Under the pieces are notes generated by a model. It searched no databases and was not told the DNA's origin. It worked only from the letters and a program-made list of their open reading frames with translations. From NCEH01 sp040049195 (GTDB lineage: Bacteria > Pseudomonadota > Alphaproteobacteria > Rhizobiales > Xanthobacteraceae), in the NCBI RefSeq assembly GCF_040049195.1, contig NZ_JBDZDL010000003.1: a DNA stretch of 64,000 bases; one strand, given 5' to 3'. The translations under genes were made by a program, and so were the position numbers. Shown one piece after another: positions 27,532-37,158 of this stretch. The number at the start of each line of letters is the position of its first letter. Positions within the stretch are counted from its first letter, which is position 1.

Positions 27532-27564
27532 GTCAATCTCATATGAGCGTATTGTCTGATTGAC
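27532..27564. promoter_or_regulatory. Candidate GntR operator (inverted repeat plus shared decamer)
   Basis: In the divergent gntR/alcohol-dehydrogenase gap, GTCAATC (27532-27538) and GATTGAC (27558-27564) form a perfect 7-bp inverted repeat. Inside it lies ATTGTCTGAT (27551-27560), repeated exactly at 29010-29019 before the binding-protein gene. Assignment to the neighbouring GntR protein is inference. Confidence 0.45.
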
Positions 27565-27686
27565 TGAGAGATTTGACGTCGATAATTTCGCGCCACCGGC
27601 CACCCGCGGCGGCACAAAGCCGGCGAGCAAGCCAGATCAGAAATGCCGGGGCAGCCCCTCTCCTGGAAACGTTCATCGAGGAAGCC

Positions 27687-28814
27687 ATGCGTATTCGCGC
27701 CGCCGTCCTGCGCGCCTCGCCCGTCGAGCGCCCCTATGCCGTGAACAAGCCGCTGAGCATCGAGACCATCGAGCTGGATCCGCCCGGGGCCGACGAAGTG
27801 CTGGTCAAGATCGCCGCCGCCGGCCTTTGCCATTCCGATCTTTCCGTCATCAACGGCGACCGCCCGCGGCCCACCCCCATGGTCATCGGCCATGAGTGCG
27901 CCGGCGTGGTGGAGGATGTCGGCGCGGGCGTGAGCGACCTGAAGCGCGGCGACAAGGTGGTGATGAGCTTCCTGCCCACCTGCGGCCATTGCATGCCCTG
28001 CATGGAGGGGCGTGCCCAATTGTGCGAGCCGGGGCACGCCGCAAACGGGCGCGGCACGCTGCTCTCCGGCGCGCGGCGCTTCCATTGCGACGACGGCGCG
28101 CAGCCCTATCACCACAGCGGCGTTTCCGCCTTCGCGGAATATGCCGTGGTCTCGCGCCGCTCGGTGGTGAAGATCGATTCGGACATCTCGCTCGTGGAAG
28201 CCGCGCTGTTCGGCTGCGCGGTGATGACCGGGGTGGGCACGGTGGTGAACACCTGCAAGGTGCGCCCGGGCGATTCGGTGGCCGTGGTCGGGCTCGGCGG
28301 CGTCGGCCTGTCCTCGGTGCTCGGGGCCGTGGCGTGCGGCGCAACCCGCGTCATCGCCATCGACCTCGCCCAGGACAAGCTGGACCTGGCCTTGCAGCTT
28401 GGCGCCACCGACGCCTTCCTCGCCACCGACCCGGAGATCGTGGAAAAAGTGAAGGCCGCGACCAAGGGCGGCGTCGACCACGCCATCGAGATGGCGGGCT
28501 CGGTGCGCGCCTTCGATCTTGCCTACAAGATCACCCGGCGCGGCGGCACGACGGCGACGGCGGGCCTTGCCAATCCCAATTCCCAGATCACCCTGCCGCC
28601 CGTGAACCTGGTGGGCGAGGAGCGCACCATCCACGGCAGCTACATGGGCAGCTGCGTGCCCTCGCGCGACATCCCCCGCTTCATCGCCCTCTATGAGCGC
28701 GGCAAGCTGCCGGTGAACCGCCTGCTCTCGGGCACCGGGCCGCTGGAGGAAATCAACGCGGCCTTCGATCTGCTCGACCAGGGCAAGGTCGTGCGTCACG
28801 TCATCACCTTCTGA
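27687..28814 (+). CDS. Zinc-dependent alcohol dehydrogenase (MDR, class III/aryl-alcohol type)
   Basis: The 375-residue medium-chain dehydrogenase has catalytic zinc ligand Cys48 (GLCHSD), His69-Glu70 (GHECAG) and structural-zinc cysteines 99, 102, 105 and 113 (CGHCMPCMEGRAQLC). The Rossmann motif is VVGLGGVGLSSVLGA. It oxidises an alcohol or reduces an aldehyde with NAD(P); sequence alone does not say which. ATG 27687 has GAGGA 5 nt upstream and begins the conserved region; earlier in-frame codons run into non-coding DNA. First structural gene of the GntR-linked island. Confidence 0.93.
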   Translation: MRIRAAVLRASPVERPYAVNKPLSIETIELDPPGADEVLVKIAAAGLCHSDLSVINGDRPRPTPMVIGHECAGVVEDVGAGVSDLKRGDKVVMSFLPTCGHCMPCMEGRAQLCEPGHAANGRGTLLSGARRFHCDDGAQPYHHSGVSAFAEYAVVSRRSVVKIDSDISLVEAALFGCAVMTGVGTVVNTCKVRPGDSVAVVGLGGVGLSSVLGAVACGATRVIAIDLAQDKLDLALQLGATDAFLATDPEIVEKVKAATKGGVDHAIEMAGSVRAFDLAYKITRRGGTTATAGLANPNSQITLPPVNLVGEERTIHGSYMGSCVPSRDIPRFIALYERGKLPVNRLLSGTGPLEEINAAFDLLDQGKVVRHVITF

Positions 28815-28858
28815 GATGGCCTGAAGGCTCGATTCCGAGCTGACCGCCTGCCCCCGCG

Positions 28859-28881
28859 ATGCCCGGCCCCGTGCCGGGCAT
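28859..28881 (+). terminator. Stem-loop after the alcohol dehydrogenase gene
   Basis: A perfect 9-bp stem (ATGCCCGGC with GCCGGGCAT) and a 5-nt loop lie 45 bp after the stop codon; partial pairing continues outward (CGCG/CGCG with a bulge). Only a weak T-run follows, so efficiency is uncertain. Confidence 0.45.
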
Positions 28882-29002
28882 TCGCGCATTTGGACCGCTT
28901 TCGCACGCGCGCCTGCACTGATTTCCGCATTGTTTATCAAGCCCTTGCCTGCGCCCTCCGGCCTCGCGGCACAGCGACGCGCAAGAAACCCGTTTTGTCG
29001 TG

Positions 29003-29019
29003 TTGACGGATTGTCTGAT
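29003..29019 (+). promoter_or_regulatory. Possible -35 box overlapping the shared decamer ATTGTCTGAT
   Basis: A TTGACG hexamer at 29003-29008 is followed directly by the decamer ATTGTCTGAT (29010-29019), the exact copy of the one at 27551. A repressor bound here would block a promoter reading into the binding-protein gene at 29079. Confidence 0.4.
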
Positions 29020-29078
29020 AGCAGGCAATCTTCTCATAAGGTCAGCGACAAGCTGCGGGTTTCTTGGAGGAGACGTTC

Positions 29079-30380
29079 ATGATTGCAAAGGCCGCCATGG
29101 CAGCGCTCAGCGCTGCCGTACTCGCGATCACCCCGGCATCCGCGGTTGAAAAACCCAAGGAGCTGGTGATCGGCATCACCACCTTCCTGTCAGGCCCGGC
29201 ATCGGTCTTCGGCGTTCCTGGAAAGAACGCGGCGGACATGCTGATCGCCGATCTCAACGCCAAGGGCGGCATCCTCGGGGTGCCCGTGCGGGCGATCGTC
29301 ATCGACGAGGGCGCCGGCGCCAACCAGCTGATGTCGGAATATCGCCGCGTCGTGCTCAACGAAGGCGCGCAGGTGATGCTCGCCTCCGTCTCCAGCGCCA
29401 ATTGCCTGGCGCTGAGCCCGGTGGCGGAGGATCTGGAAGTCCCCAACATCCTGTGGGATTGCAGCTCGCCCCGCATTTTCGAGGATAATAAATACAAGTA
29501 TTCGGTCCGCACCCAGGCGCACACCGGCGCGGAAATGCTGGCCGCGGCGCTGTATCTCGTGAAGAACAAGCCGGACTTCAAGACCATCGCCGGCGTGAAC
29601 CAGGATTACGCCGCCGGGCGCGACCAGTGGGGCTTGTTCCTCACCGCGCTCAAGGCCCTGAAGCCGGACGTGCAGGTGGTCGCCGAGCTGTTCCCGAAGT
29701 TCGGCGCGCCGGATTATTCCACCGAGATTTCACGCCTCCAGGCCCTGAAGCCGGACGTGGTGGTGAACACCTCCTGGGGTGGCGACCTCGACACCTTCGT
29801 CCAGCAGGCGGCGGCGCGCGGCTTCATGACCCAGAGCACCTTCGTCATGCCGCTCGGCGAAAGCTCGCTGGAGCGCCTGGGCGATGCGATGCCTGCCGGC
29901 GTCATCATCGGCGGCCGCGGCGACCATTACTTCCTGCACCCGAAGCATCTCAAGGACGCGGCGTTCCAGGACTTCGTGAAGCGCTATCACGACAAGACCG
30001 GCGCCTATCCCATCTATCCCGTGTTCCACATGGCCCAGGCGATCGCCGCGCTTCAGGACGCCTATGCGAAGGCCGCGAAGGACAATAACGGCCAGTGGCC
30101 GTCCAAGGACCAGCTGCTCGCCGCCTTCCAGAAGCTGAAGTTCCATGGCCTCACCAGCGACGTGACCATCCGTGAGGATCATCAGGGCCTGGAAGACCAG
30201 CTCATCGGCACCACCATCCGCGTGCCGCAATATCCCTTCGCCATCCTGGACAACATCTCGATCTATCCCGGCGCCCTCGTCACCACCCCCATCGGCGACA
30301 AGTCCGCCGAATGGCTGAGCAAGATCAAGCCCGCGATGGCGAACGATCCGTCCATCGAAACCTTCGCCGCGGCGAAGTAA
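29079..30380 (+). CDS. ABC transporter substrate-binding protein, branched-chain-amino-acid (LIV) type, system 1
   Basis: The 433-residue periplasmic protein has a signal peptide (MIAKAAMAALSAAVLAITPASA) and the Peripla_BP_6 fold: LVIGITTFLSGPASVFGVPGKNAADMLIADLNAKGGILGVPV and VNTSWGGDLDTFVQQAAARGF. Many LIV-type binding proteins in soil alphaproteobacteria bind aromatic acids, amides or other non-amino-acid ligands. The start has GGAGGA 7 nt upstream. It heads the transporter operon whose permeases and ATPases follow in order to 33689. Confidence 0.95.
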   Translation: MIAKAAMAALSAAVLAITPASAVEKPKELVIGITTFLSGPASVFGVPGKNAADMLIADLNAKGGILGVPVRAIVIDEGAGANQLMSEYRRVVLNEGAQVMLASVSSANCLALSPVAEDLEVPNILWDCSSPRIFEDNKYKYSVRTQAHTGAEMLAAALYLVKNKPDFKTIAGVNQDYAAGRDQWGLFLTALKALKPDVQVVAELFPKFGAPDYSTEISRLQALKPDVVVNTSWGGDLDTFVQQAAARGFMTQSTFVMPLGESSLERLGDAMPAGVIIGGRGDHYFLHPKHLKDAAFQDFVKRYHDKTGAYPIYPVFHMAQAIAALQDAYAKAAKDNNGQWPSKDQLLAAFQKLKFHGLTSDVTIREDHQGLEDQLIGTTIRVPQYPFAILDNISIYPGALVTTPIGDKSAEWLSKIKPAMANDPSIETFAAAK

Positions 30381-30402
30381 AGGGAACGGAGAGGCCGTCC
30401 GC

Positions 30403-31308
30403 ATGTCCTTGGACATCATCCTTCTGGCCATGCTCGATGGCCTCTCCTACGGCGCCCAGGTGTTCCTGGTCGCTGTGGGACTTTCCCTGATCTTCGGCGT
30501 GCTGCGGGTCGTCAACGTGGCCCATGGAAGCTTCTATGCCATCGGCGCCTATGTGGCGGCGTCGATGGGCATCTGGATCGCGACCGCGGGCTGGAGCCCG
30601 TGGCTCTCCTATCCGGCCATGCTGGTGGCCGCGATCCTGGTCGGCGTGGTGGTCGGCGGCCTCCTGGAGGCGACGCTTCTGCGCCGCATCTATGGCAAGG
30701 AGCAGGTGCTCCAGCTGCTGGTGACGTTCGCCGTCTTCATGATTCTGGAAGACGTGCAGAAGGTCACATGGGGCGTGAAGCCCTATTTCGTGAACACGCC
30801 GCTGAGCCTGCTCGGCACGGTGAACGTGCTCGGCATCAATTATTCGATCTATCAGCTCGCGGTGATTCCGCTGGTGGCGCTGTGCGTGCTTTTGGGGCTG
30901 CGCTTCATCCTGCGCTATACGCGAATCGGCCGCATCGTCACCGCCGTGACCGAGGACCGCGAGGCCTCCATGGCCATGGGCGTGGATTCCAGCCGCGTCT
31001 ATCTCTTCACCTTCATGGCCGGCGCCGCGCTCGCGGCCTTCGGCGGGGCATTAGCCTCGGGCTCGACCTCGCTCGTGCCCGGCATGGGCTCGGGCATGAT
31101 CATCCTCTCGTTCGCGGTCGCCGCCACGGCGGGCCTCGGCCAGATCGAGGGCGCGGCGGTGGCGGCGCTCATGATCGGCCTCGGGCGCTCCATCGCGGTC
31201 TATCTCGCCCCGGAATTCGACGTGCTCATGCCGTATCTCATCATGTTCGTGGTTCTCCTGTTCAAGCCGCAGGGCCTGTTCAGCACCCTCCAGACGAGGA
31301 AGGTGTGA
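30403..31308 (+). CDS. LIV-type ABC permease (LivH-like), system 1
   Basis: The 301-residue inner-membrane protein shows LivH features: IILLAMLDGLSYGAQVFLVAVGLSLIFGVLRVVNVAHGSFYAIGAY at the N-terminus and the ATPase-contact loop IGRIVTAVTEDREASMAMGVDSSRVYLFTF. GGAGAGG precedes the ATG by 8 nt. Its stop overlaps the ATG of the next permease gene by 1 base (TGATG), indicating translational coupling. Confidence 0.95.
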   Translation: MSLDIILLAMLDGLSYGAQVFLVAVGLSLIFGVLRVVNVAHGSFYAIGAYVAASMGIWIATAGWSPWLSYPAMLVAAILVGVVVGGLLEATLLRRIYGKEQVLQLLVTFAVFMILEDVQKVTWGVKPYFVNTPLSLLGTVNVLGINYSIYQLAVIPLVALCVLLGLRFILRYTRIGRIVTAVTEDREASMAMGVDSSRVYLFTFMAGAALAAFGGALASGSTSLVPGMGSGMIILSFAVAATAGLGQIEGAAVAALMIGLGRSIAVYLAPEFDVLMPYLIMFVVLLFKPQGLFSTLQTRKV

Positions 31309-32239
31309 TGCGCTTCGATCTCCTGCTCGGCGCGATCGCCTTCTGCGCGGTCGCCGGCGTTCCCTTCTTCATTCCCTGGGCGACGGTGATGCTCACCATC
31401 GCGCTCGGCGTGGGACTTGCGGTGCTTGGCGTCGTGGTCCTGCTGCGGGCGGGGCAGATCTCGTTCGGCCACGGCCTGTTCTATGCGGCCGGCGCTTATA
31501 CCGTCGCCTTCCTGGTGCAGGCGCGCCTGGGGCTCGACACGCTGCTGCTGCTGCCGGCCGGGGCGCTGGTGGCGACCGTGATCGCCATCGTGTTCGGCTT
31601 CTTCGCGGTGCGCTATCGCGACATCTTCTTCGCCATGATCAACCTCGCGGTGTCCATGGTCGCCTTCTCGCTGCTGGAAAAGCTGTACGGCATCACCGGC
31701 GGCGGCGACGGGCTCAACGTCGCGCGGCCCACGCTCGCGGGCCTCAAGCTCGGGCGCGTCTCGTTCGAGTTCTGGATGTTCTACACCACGCTTGCCATCG
31801 TGGTCGTGGTCGCCCTCGCGGTGGGCCGCTATCTCGCCTCGCCGCTCGGCAAGGGGCTGGAGGCCATCAAGTCGAACGAGACGCGGCTTGAATATCTCGG
31901 CGTCTCGAGCGGGCGCATCCTGCACATCGCCTATGCGGTCTCGGCCTGCCTTGCCGGCCTCGGCGGCGGCGTCATCGCCATCGTCACGGGCCACGTGGCG
32001 CCGGAATTCGCCTATTGGGTCCGCTCGGGCGAATTCGTCTTCATCGCCATCCTCGGCGGCGCGGGCAATGTGGTGGGCGCCTTCGCGGGCTCGATCGTCT
32101 ACGAGATCGTGCGCAATTACGCCGCCGCGTTCGCCGCCGACTATTGGCAGACCATTCTCGGCGTCTCGCTCATCGCCATCATCATGTTCGCGCCGCAGGG
32201 CCTGACCCAGTTGCGCTTCGGCAAGAGGAGGACCGGCGC

Positions 32240-32243
<4 letters not shown>
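31308..32243 (+). CDS. LIV-type ABC permease (LivM-like), system 1
   Basis: The 311-residue permease has the LivM-type pattern LRAGQISFGHGLFYAAGAYTVAFL and contact loop LGKGLEAIKSNETRLEYLGVSSGRILHIAY. The long upstream frame is not coding; ATG 31308 overlaps the LivH stop. Four bases at its 3' end (32240-32243) overlap the GTG start of the LivG-type ATPase gene. Confidence 0.95.
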
Positions 32244-32983
<740 letters not shown>

Positions 32984-32984
32984 C

Positions 32985-33689
32985 ATGCTCAAGATCGAAC
33001 GGCTCTCCGCCCAGATCGAAGGCATCGAGGTGCTGCGCCATGCGGACCTCGAAATGCCCCAGGGCTCCACCATCGCCCTCATCGGCCGCAACGGCGCCGG
33101 CAAGACCAGCCTGCTGCGGTCCATCATGGGCTTCATGAAGATCACCGCCGGGCAGGTCACGCTCGACGGCAACAGCCTGGCGCAGGTGCCGCCCCATCGC
33201 CGGCCCTATCTCGGCATCGGTTATGCGCCGGAAGACCGGCGGCTGTACGGGGCGTTCACCCTGGAGCAGAACTTGCGTTTTCCGGCCGAGGTCATGCGCC
33301 TGCCGGAAGCGGAGGTCGCGCGCCGCCTGGAGCGGGTCTACAGCGTGCTGCCGGAATTGAAGGACATGCGCGAGCGGCCTGCGGCCGGCCTTTCCGGCGG
33401 ACAGGGCAAGATGGTGGCGCTCGGCCGCGCGCTCATGGCCGGCAACCGCATCATCCTGCTCGACGAGCCGTTCCAGGGCCTCGCGCCGGTGCTGGCGATC
33501 CGCTACGGCACCGCGCTGCGGGCGCTGCGCGACGCGGACCGCGACATCACCCTGCTGATCACCGAATCCAATCCCAGCCTGCTGCGCGCCTTCGCGGACC
33601 GGATCTATGTGATCGAGCGCGGCGAGGTTTCCACCCTCGACAGCCTCCCCGGCTCCTCGCTCGAGGATGCCGGCCTCGGCAAGCACTGA
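32985..33689 (+). CDS. LIV-type ABC ATP-binding protein (LivF-like), system 1
   Basis: The 234-residue ATPase has Walker A GRNGAGKTSLL, signature LSGGQGKMVALGRALMAG and Walker B IILLDEPFQGLAP, typical of LivF. It begins 1 bp after the LivG-like stop codon. The five transporter genes 29079-33689 form one operon, probably continuing into the dehydrogenase gene 48 bp downstream. Confidence 0.95.
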   Translation: MLKIERLSAQIEGIEVLRHADLEMPQGSTIALIGRNGAGKTSLLRSIMGFMKITAGQVTLDGNSLAQVPPHRRPYLGIGYAPEDRRLYGAFTLEQNLRFPAEVMRLPEAEVARRLERVYSVLPELKDMRERPAAGLSGGQGKMVALGRALMAGNRIILLDEPFQGLAPVLAIRYGTALRALRDADRDITLLITESNPSLLRAFADRIYVIERGEVSTLDSLPGSSLEDAGLGKH

Positions 33690-33737
33690 GCCCGCGCGCG
33701 GCCGGCCCGCGCATCCCTGAAACGTAAGGACAAGACC

Positions 33738-34490
33738 ATGTCACTGGATGGAAAAGTCGTCATCGTCACCGGCTCGGCGAGCGGCATCGGCCGGGCCGCC
33801 GCCGCGCTGTTCGTGCGGGACGGCGCGAAGGTGGTGATCGCCGACAGCAATGAGGACGCCGCGCGCGAAACCGCCGCCGCCCTCGGCCCGAATGCCCGCG
33901 CCATCCGCACCGACGTGAGCAAGGATGCCGACGTGCGGGCGCTCGTGGCGTTCACCCTGGACCAGTTCGGGCGCATCGACGTGCTGGTGAACAATGCCGG
34001 GTTCGGCTTCACCGGCACCGTGGTCAGCATTCCCGAAGCGGATTGGGACCGCCTCATGTCGGTCAATCTGAAGGGCGTGTTCCTGTGCTCCAAGCACGTC
34101 ATTCCTGTCATGGCGGGCCAGGGCGGCGGAACCATCGTCAACACCGGCTCCTACACGGCCGCCGTCGGCATCGCCGACCGCGCGGCCTATGTGGCCTCCA
34201 AGGGCGGCGTGGTCGCCCTCACGCGCGCCATGGCGCTCGACCATGTGGACCAGAACATCCGGGTGAACGCCGTTGCGCCCGGCACGATCCATTCCCCCTA
34301 TTTCGACCGCATGTTCGCGCAGTCGGCCGATCCCGCCGGGATGAAGAAGGCGCTCGACGACCGCGCCCCCATGCACCGCATGGGACGGCCGGAGGAGATC
34401 GCCGAAGCCATCCTCTGGCTCGCCTCCGACAAGTCCGCTTTCGCCACCGGCTCCACGCTCACCATCGACGGGGGCACCTCCATCTGGTGA
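33738..34490 (+). CDS. Short-chain dehydrogenase/reductase (SDR)
   Basis: The 250-residue classical SDR has cofactor motif TGSASGIG (11-18), NNAG (85-88) and active-site Ser138, Tyr151 and Lys155 (YVASK). An acidic residue at the end of the second strand (IADSNEDAA) favours NAD(H). It interconverts a secondary alcohol and a ketone. It lies 48 bp after the transporter operon, on the same strand, in a series of probable catabolic genes. Confidence 0.94.
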   Translation: MSLDGKVVIVTGSASGIGRAAAALFVRDGAKVVIADSNEDAARETAAALGPNARAIRTDVSKDADVRALVAFTLDQFGRIDVLVNNAGFGFTGTVVSIPEADWDRLMSVNLKGVFLCSKHVIPVMAGQGGGTIVNTGSYTAAVGIADRAAYVASKGGVVALTRAMALDHVDQNIRVNAVAPGTIHSPYFDRMFAQSADPAGMKKALDDRAPMHRMGRPEEIAEAILWLASDKSAFATGSTLTIDGGTSIW

Positions 34491-34528
34491 TGGCGGGCCT
34501 ATATTCGTTTTTAGAAGGAGATACCCAC

Positions 34529-34924
34529 ATGGCCAACACGCGTCCCCGTTCCGAAAAATTCGAAAAAGGCCTGCAGACCCGCCGCGAAGTGCTGGGCGAG
34601 GAATATGTCAACCGCTCGGTCGACAACGCCACCGACTTCAACTGGCCGCTGCAGGTGCTGACCACCGAATATTGCTGGGACAACATCTGGAACCGCCCGG
34701 GCCTCGACCGCCGCTCGCGCAGCATCCTGAACCTCGGCATGATCAGCGCCCTGAACCGCCCGCACGAGCTGAAGCTGCACATTCGCGGCGCCATCAACAA
34801 CGGGCTGAGCAAGGAAGAGATCACCGAAATCCTGCTCCAGGTCGGCGTCTATTGCGGCATCCCCGCCGCCATCGACGGCTTCCGCATCGCCAACGAGGTG
34901 CTCAAGGAGATGGGTCTTGACTGA
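34529..34924 (+). CDS. Carboxymuconolactone decarboxylase-family protein
   Basis: The 131-residue helical protein resembles PcaC (TRREVLGEEYVNRSVDNATDFNWPLQVLTTEYCWDNIWNRPGLDRRSRSILNLGMISAL ... EITEILLQVGVYCGIPAAIDGFRIANEVL), the long CMD type rather than the short AhpD type with CxxC. PcaC decarboxylates 4-carboxymuconolactone, but many paralogues act in other lactone or oxo-acid pathways, and no other protocatechuate gene is here. The ribosome-binding site AGAAGGAGAT before ATG 34529 is exceptionally strong, suggesting high expression. The 3' end overlaps the TTG start of the next gene by 8 bases. Confidence 0.92.
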   Translation: MANTRPRSEKFEKGLQTRREVLGEEYVNRSVDNATDFNWPLQVLTTEYCWDNIWNRPGLDRRSRSILNLGMISALNRPHELKLHIRGAINNGLSKEEITEILLQVGVYCGIPAAIDGFRIANEVLKEMGLD

Positions 34925-35822
34925 TCCGGCGACATCCAAACCGGTGGTCGCCGTCATCGGCCTCGGCATGATGGGGCTGCCCATGGCGGCGTGCCTCGTC
35001 AAGGCCGGGTTCGAGACCCGCGGTGCCGATCTCTCGCCCGCCGCGCGCGACGCCTTCGCCGCCGCCGGCGGTGCGGCCTTCGCCGAGGCGCGCGAGGCGG
35101 TGCGCGGCGCGGACATGGTCATCACCATGCTGCCGGACGGCAAGATCGTGCGCGAGGTGCTGCTGGGCGCGAACGCCCTGGCGGACCATCTCGCGCCGGG
35201 CACCCTGATCATCGACATGAGTTCCTCGGCGCCGCTCGGCACGGCGAAGCTCGGGGAAGAGCTGGCCGCGAAGGGGCTGCGCCTCATCGATGCCCCGGTC
35301 TCCGGCGGCGTGCGCCGGGCCGTGGCCGGCACGCTCGCCATCATGGCGGGCGGCCCGCTGGAGGATGTGGAGCGCGCCCGTCCGGTGCTCGCCGCCATGG
35401 GCCAGTCGATCTTCGCCACCGGCCCGCTGGGGTCGGGCCACGCCATGAAGGCGCTGAACAATTACGTCTCCGCGGCGGGCCTCGTCGCAGCCGCCGAAGC
35501 GGTGATCGTCGCCAAGCGCTTCGGGTTGGACCCGAACGTGGCGGTGGACGTGCTCAATGCCTCCACCGGCAAGAACAACTCCACCGAAGTGAAGATGAAG
35601 CAGTTCATCATCTCCGAGACCTTCGGCTCGGGCTTCTCGCTCGCCCTGATGGCCAAGGACCTGCGCACCGCCGCCGAGCTGGCGGACCAGCTGGATCTTC
35701 CGGTGCCGGTGATCCAGTCCACCGCCGATCTGTGGGACGAGGCGAAGTCGGCGCTGGAGCGCGGCGCGGACCATACGGAAATCTATCGCTTCCTCGCGCA
35801 GCTTTCAGCCGCAAAGAGCTGA
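34917..35822 (+). CDS. Beta-hydroxyacid dehydrogenase (3-hydroxyisobutyrate/tartronate-semialdehyde reductase family)
   Basis: The 301-residue protein has the NAD(P) motif VIGLGMMGLPMA, the substrate loop DAPVSGGVRRAVAGTL (125-140) and catalytic Lys178 in GSGHAMKALNNY. The family oxidises 2- or 3-hydroxy acids to semialdehydes, or the reverse. TTG 34917 is taken as start: it overlaps the previous stop, AAGGAG precedes it by about 7 nt, and no ATG fits. It likely belongs to the same transcript as the SDR and CMD-family genes. Confidence 0.93.
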   Translation: MTDPATSKPVVAVIGLGMMGLPMAACLVKAGFETRGADLSPAARDAFAAAGGAAFAEAREAVRGADMVITMLPDGKIVREVLLGANALADHLAPGTLIIDMSSSAPLGTAKLGEELAAKGLRLIDAPVSGGVRRAVAGTLAIMAGGPLEDVERARPVLAAMGQSIFATGPLGSGHAMKALNNYVSAAGLVAAAEAVIVAKRFGLDPNVAVDVLNASTGKNNSTEVKMKQFIISETFGSGFSLALMAKDLRTAAELADQLDLPVPVIQSTADLWDEAKSALERGADHTEIYRFLAQLSAAKS

Positions 35823-35886
35823 TGCCGCGCCTCGGGAATGGGGGGCTACCCGCATTCCCGCACCAGACCGCCGGGAGACATCGCCA

Positions 35887-36660
35887 ATGAGCCAATGGGA
35901 CGTGCTCGCAATCCATTACGGCACGGCCGAGCGGCCGGCAACCGATCTCGCCCTGGAGGCGGATATCCACGACGCTCCCGGGCGTATCGATTATTTCGTC
36001 TGGCTGGTGCGCGGCCCCGCCGGCCTGTTCCTAGTGGATACGGGCTTCGGCCCCGCGGAGGGCGCGGCGCGCGGGCGCACGCTGCTGATCCATCCGGTGG
36101 AAGCGCTCGCCAGGCTCGGGATCGCCGCCGCCGACATCACGGACGTGATCCTCACCCACCTGCATTACGACCATGCCGGCAATCTCGATGCGTTTCCCAA
36201 TGCGCGGTTCCACATCCAGGACCGCGAGATGGCCTATGGCACCGGGCGCTGCATGTGCCATGCCCGCATGCGCAAGCCGTTCGCGGTGGAGAATATCGTC
36301 GATGCCGTGCGCATGCTGTTCGCCGGCCGGCTGTGCTTTCACGATGGCGACGCGGTGCTCGCGGACGGCCTCTCGCTGCACCTGATCGGCGGACATTCGC
36401 GCGGCCTCCAGGTGGTTCGCATTGCCCGGCCCGAGGGCGTGGTGGTGCTGGCCTCCGATGCGCTCCACTTCGCCGCGTATCTGAAGTCCTCGGACGCCTT
36501 CCCGCTGTTCGCCGATTATCCGGACGTTCTGGAGGGCTATCGCAAGCTCCACGCGCTGGCCGGCCCGGGCGGCCTCATCGTGCCCGGCCACGATCCGCAG
36601 GTGCTGCTGGATTATGCGCCGGAAAACCCCGCGCATCCGCACACGCTGCGGATCGCGTAA
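35887..36660 (+). CDS. MBL-fold metallo-hydrolase, AHL-lactonase-like
   Basis: The 257-residue protein has the metallo-beta-lactamase metal-binding motif HLHYDHAG (H91, H93, D95, H96), further ligands in IGGHSRGLQ and SDALHF, and a C-terminal VPGHDPQ. The arrangement resembles N-acyl-homoserine-lactonase-family proteins. Here, next to a CMD-family protein and dehydrogenases, hydrolysis of a lactone intermediate in a catabolic pathway is at least as likely as quorum quenching; both are inference. It is 64 bp after the preceding gene and is the last gene of the island. Confidence 0.92.
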   Translation: MSQWDVLAIHYGTAERPATDLALEADIHDAPGRIDYFVWLVRGPAGLFLVDTGFGPAEGAARGRTLLIHPVEALARLGIAAADITDVILTHLHYDHAGNLDAFPNARFHIQDREMAYGTGRCMCHARMRKPFAVENIVDAVRMLFAGRLCFHDGDAVLADGLSLHLIGGHSRGLQVVRIARPEGVVVLASDALHFAAYLKSSDAFPLFADYPDVLEGYRKLHALAGPGGLIVPGHDPQVLLDYAPENPAHPHTLRIA

Positions 36661-36696
36661 GGGCATCGCGGCGGGAGCCTTGCTCGGCCGACCGTC

Positions 36697-36951
36697 TCAG
36701 CCTTCCTGGCCGGCGAACTGCGGCGGCAACTGGCCGACCTTGAACAGGATCGTCGGCTCGTCGTCATAATCGCCCATTTCGGCATCGCCGGAGGAGGAGA
36801 AGGCGACGACGCCGGCGCGGGTCTGCGCCAGCCGCTCCGCCAGCCGCTCGGCGGCGCCGGCCGACTTGCAGGCGATCGGGGCATCGGCGATCAGGCGCTT
36901 GCCCTTGCCGGCCTTGAACCCCTGGACGATGTAGACCGTCTCGCGCGCCAT
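36697..36951 (-). CDS. Small conserved-type hypothetical protein
   Basis: The 84-residue soluble protein (MARETVYIVQGFKAGKGKRL ... GDYDDEPTILFKVGQLPPQF) has a strong ribosome-binding site (AGGAG, 5 nt before ATG). Its composition resembles small conserved proteins seen in Hyphomicrobiales genomes. I do not recognise a function. It converges on the metallo-hydrolase gene and is divergent from a VOC gene. Confidence 0.75.
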   Translation of the reverse strand: MARETVYIVQGFKAGKGKRLIADAPIACKSAGAAERLAERLAQTRAGVVAFSSSGDAEMGDYDDEPTILFKVGQLPPQFAGQEG

Positions 36952-37158
36952 GGCCTCTCCTTATGCGCCCGCGCTCGGGCACTGCGGTTCGCTGCGGCAT
37001 GACGTGGTCATACTCCCGGCCCCGCGTACAGCGGCAGCGTGAGGTTCCCCAGCATTTTGCGGCAGCCGGCGCCGGACGGGCCGCGCGCATTTATTTTCAC
37101 GTCTGTTGTCGGCAGCGGTTTTCCCGCATCGTCCTTGGGTGCCAATGAGGGAAGCGCC

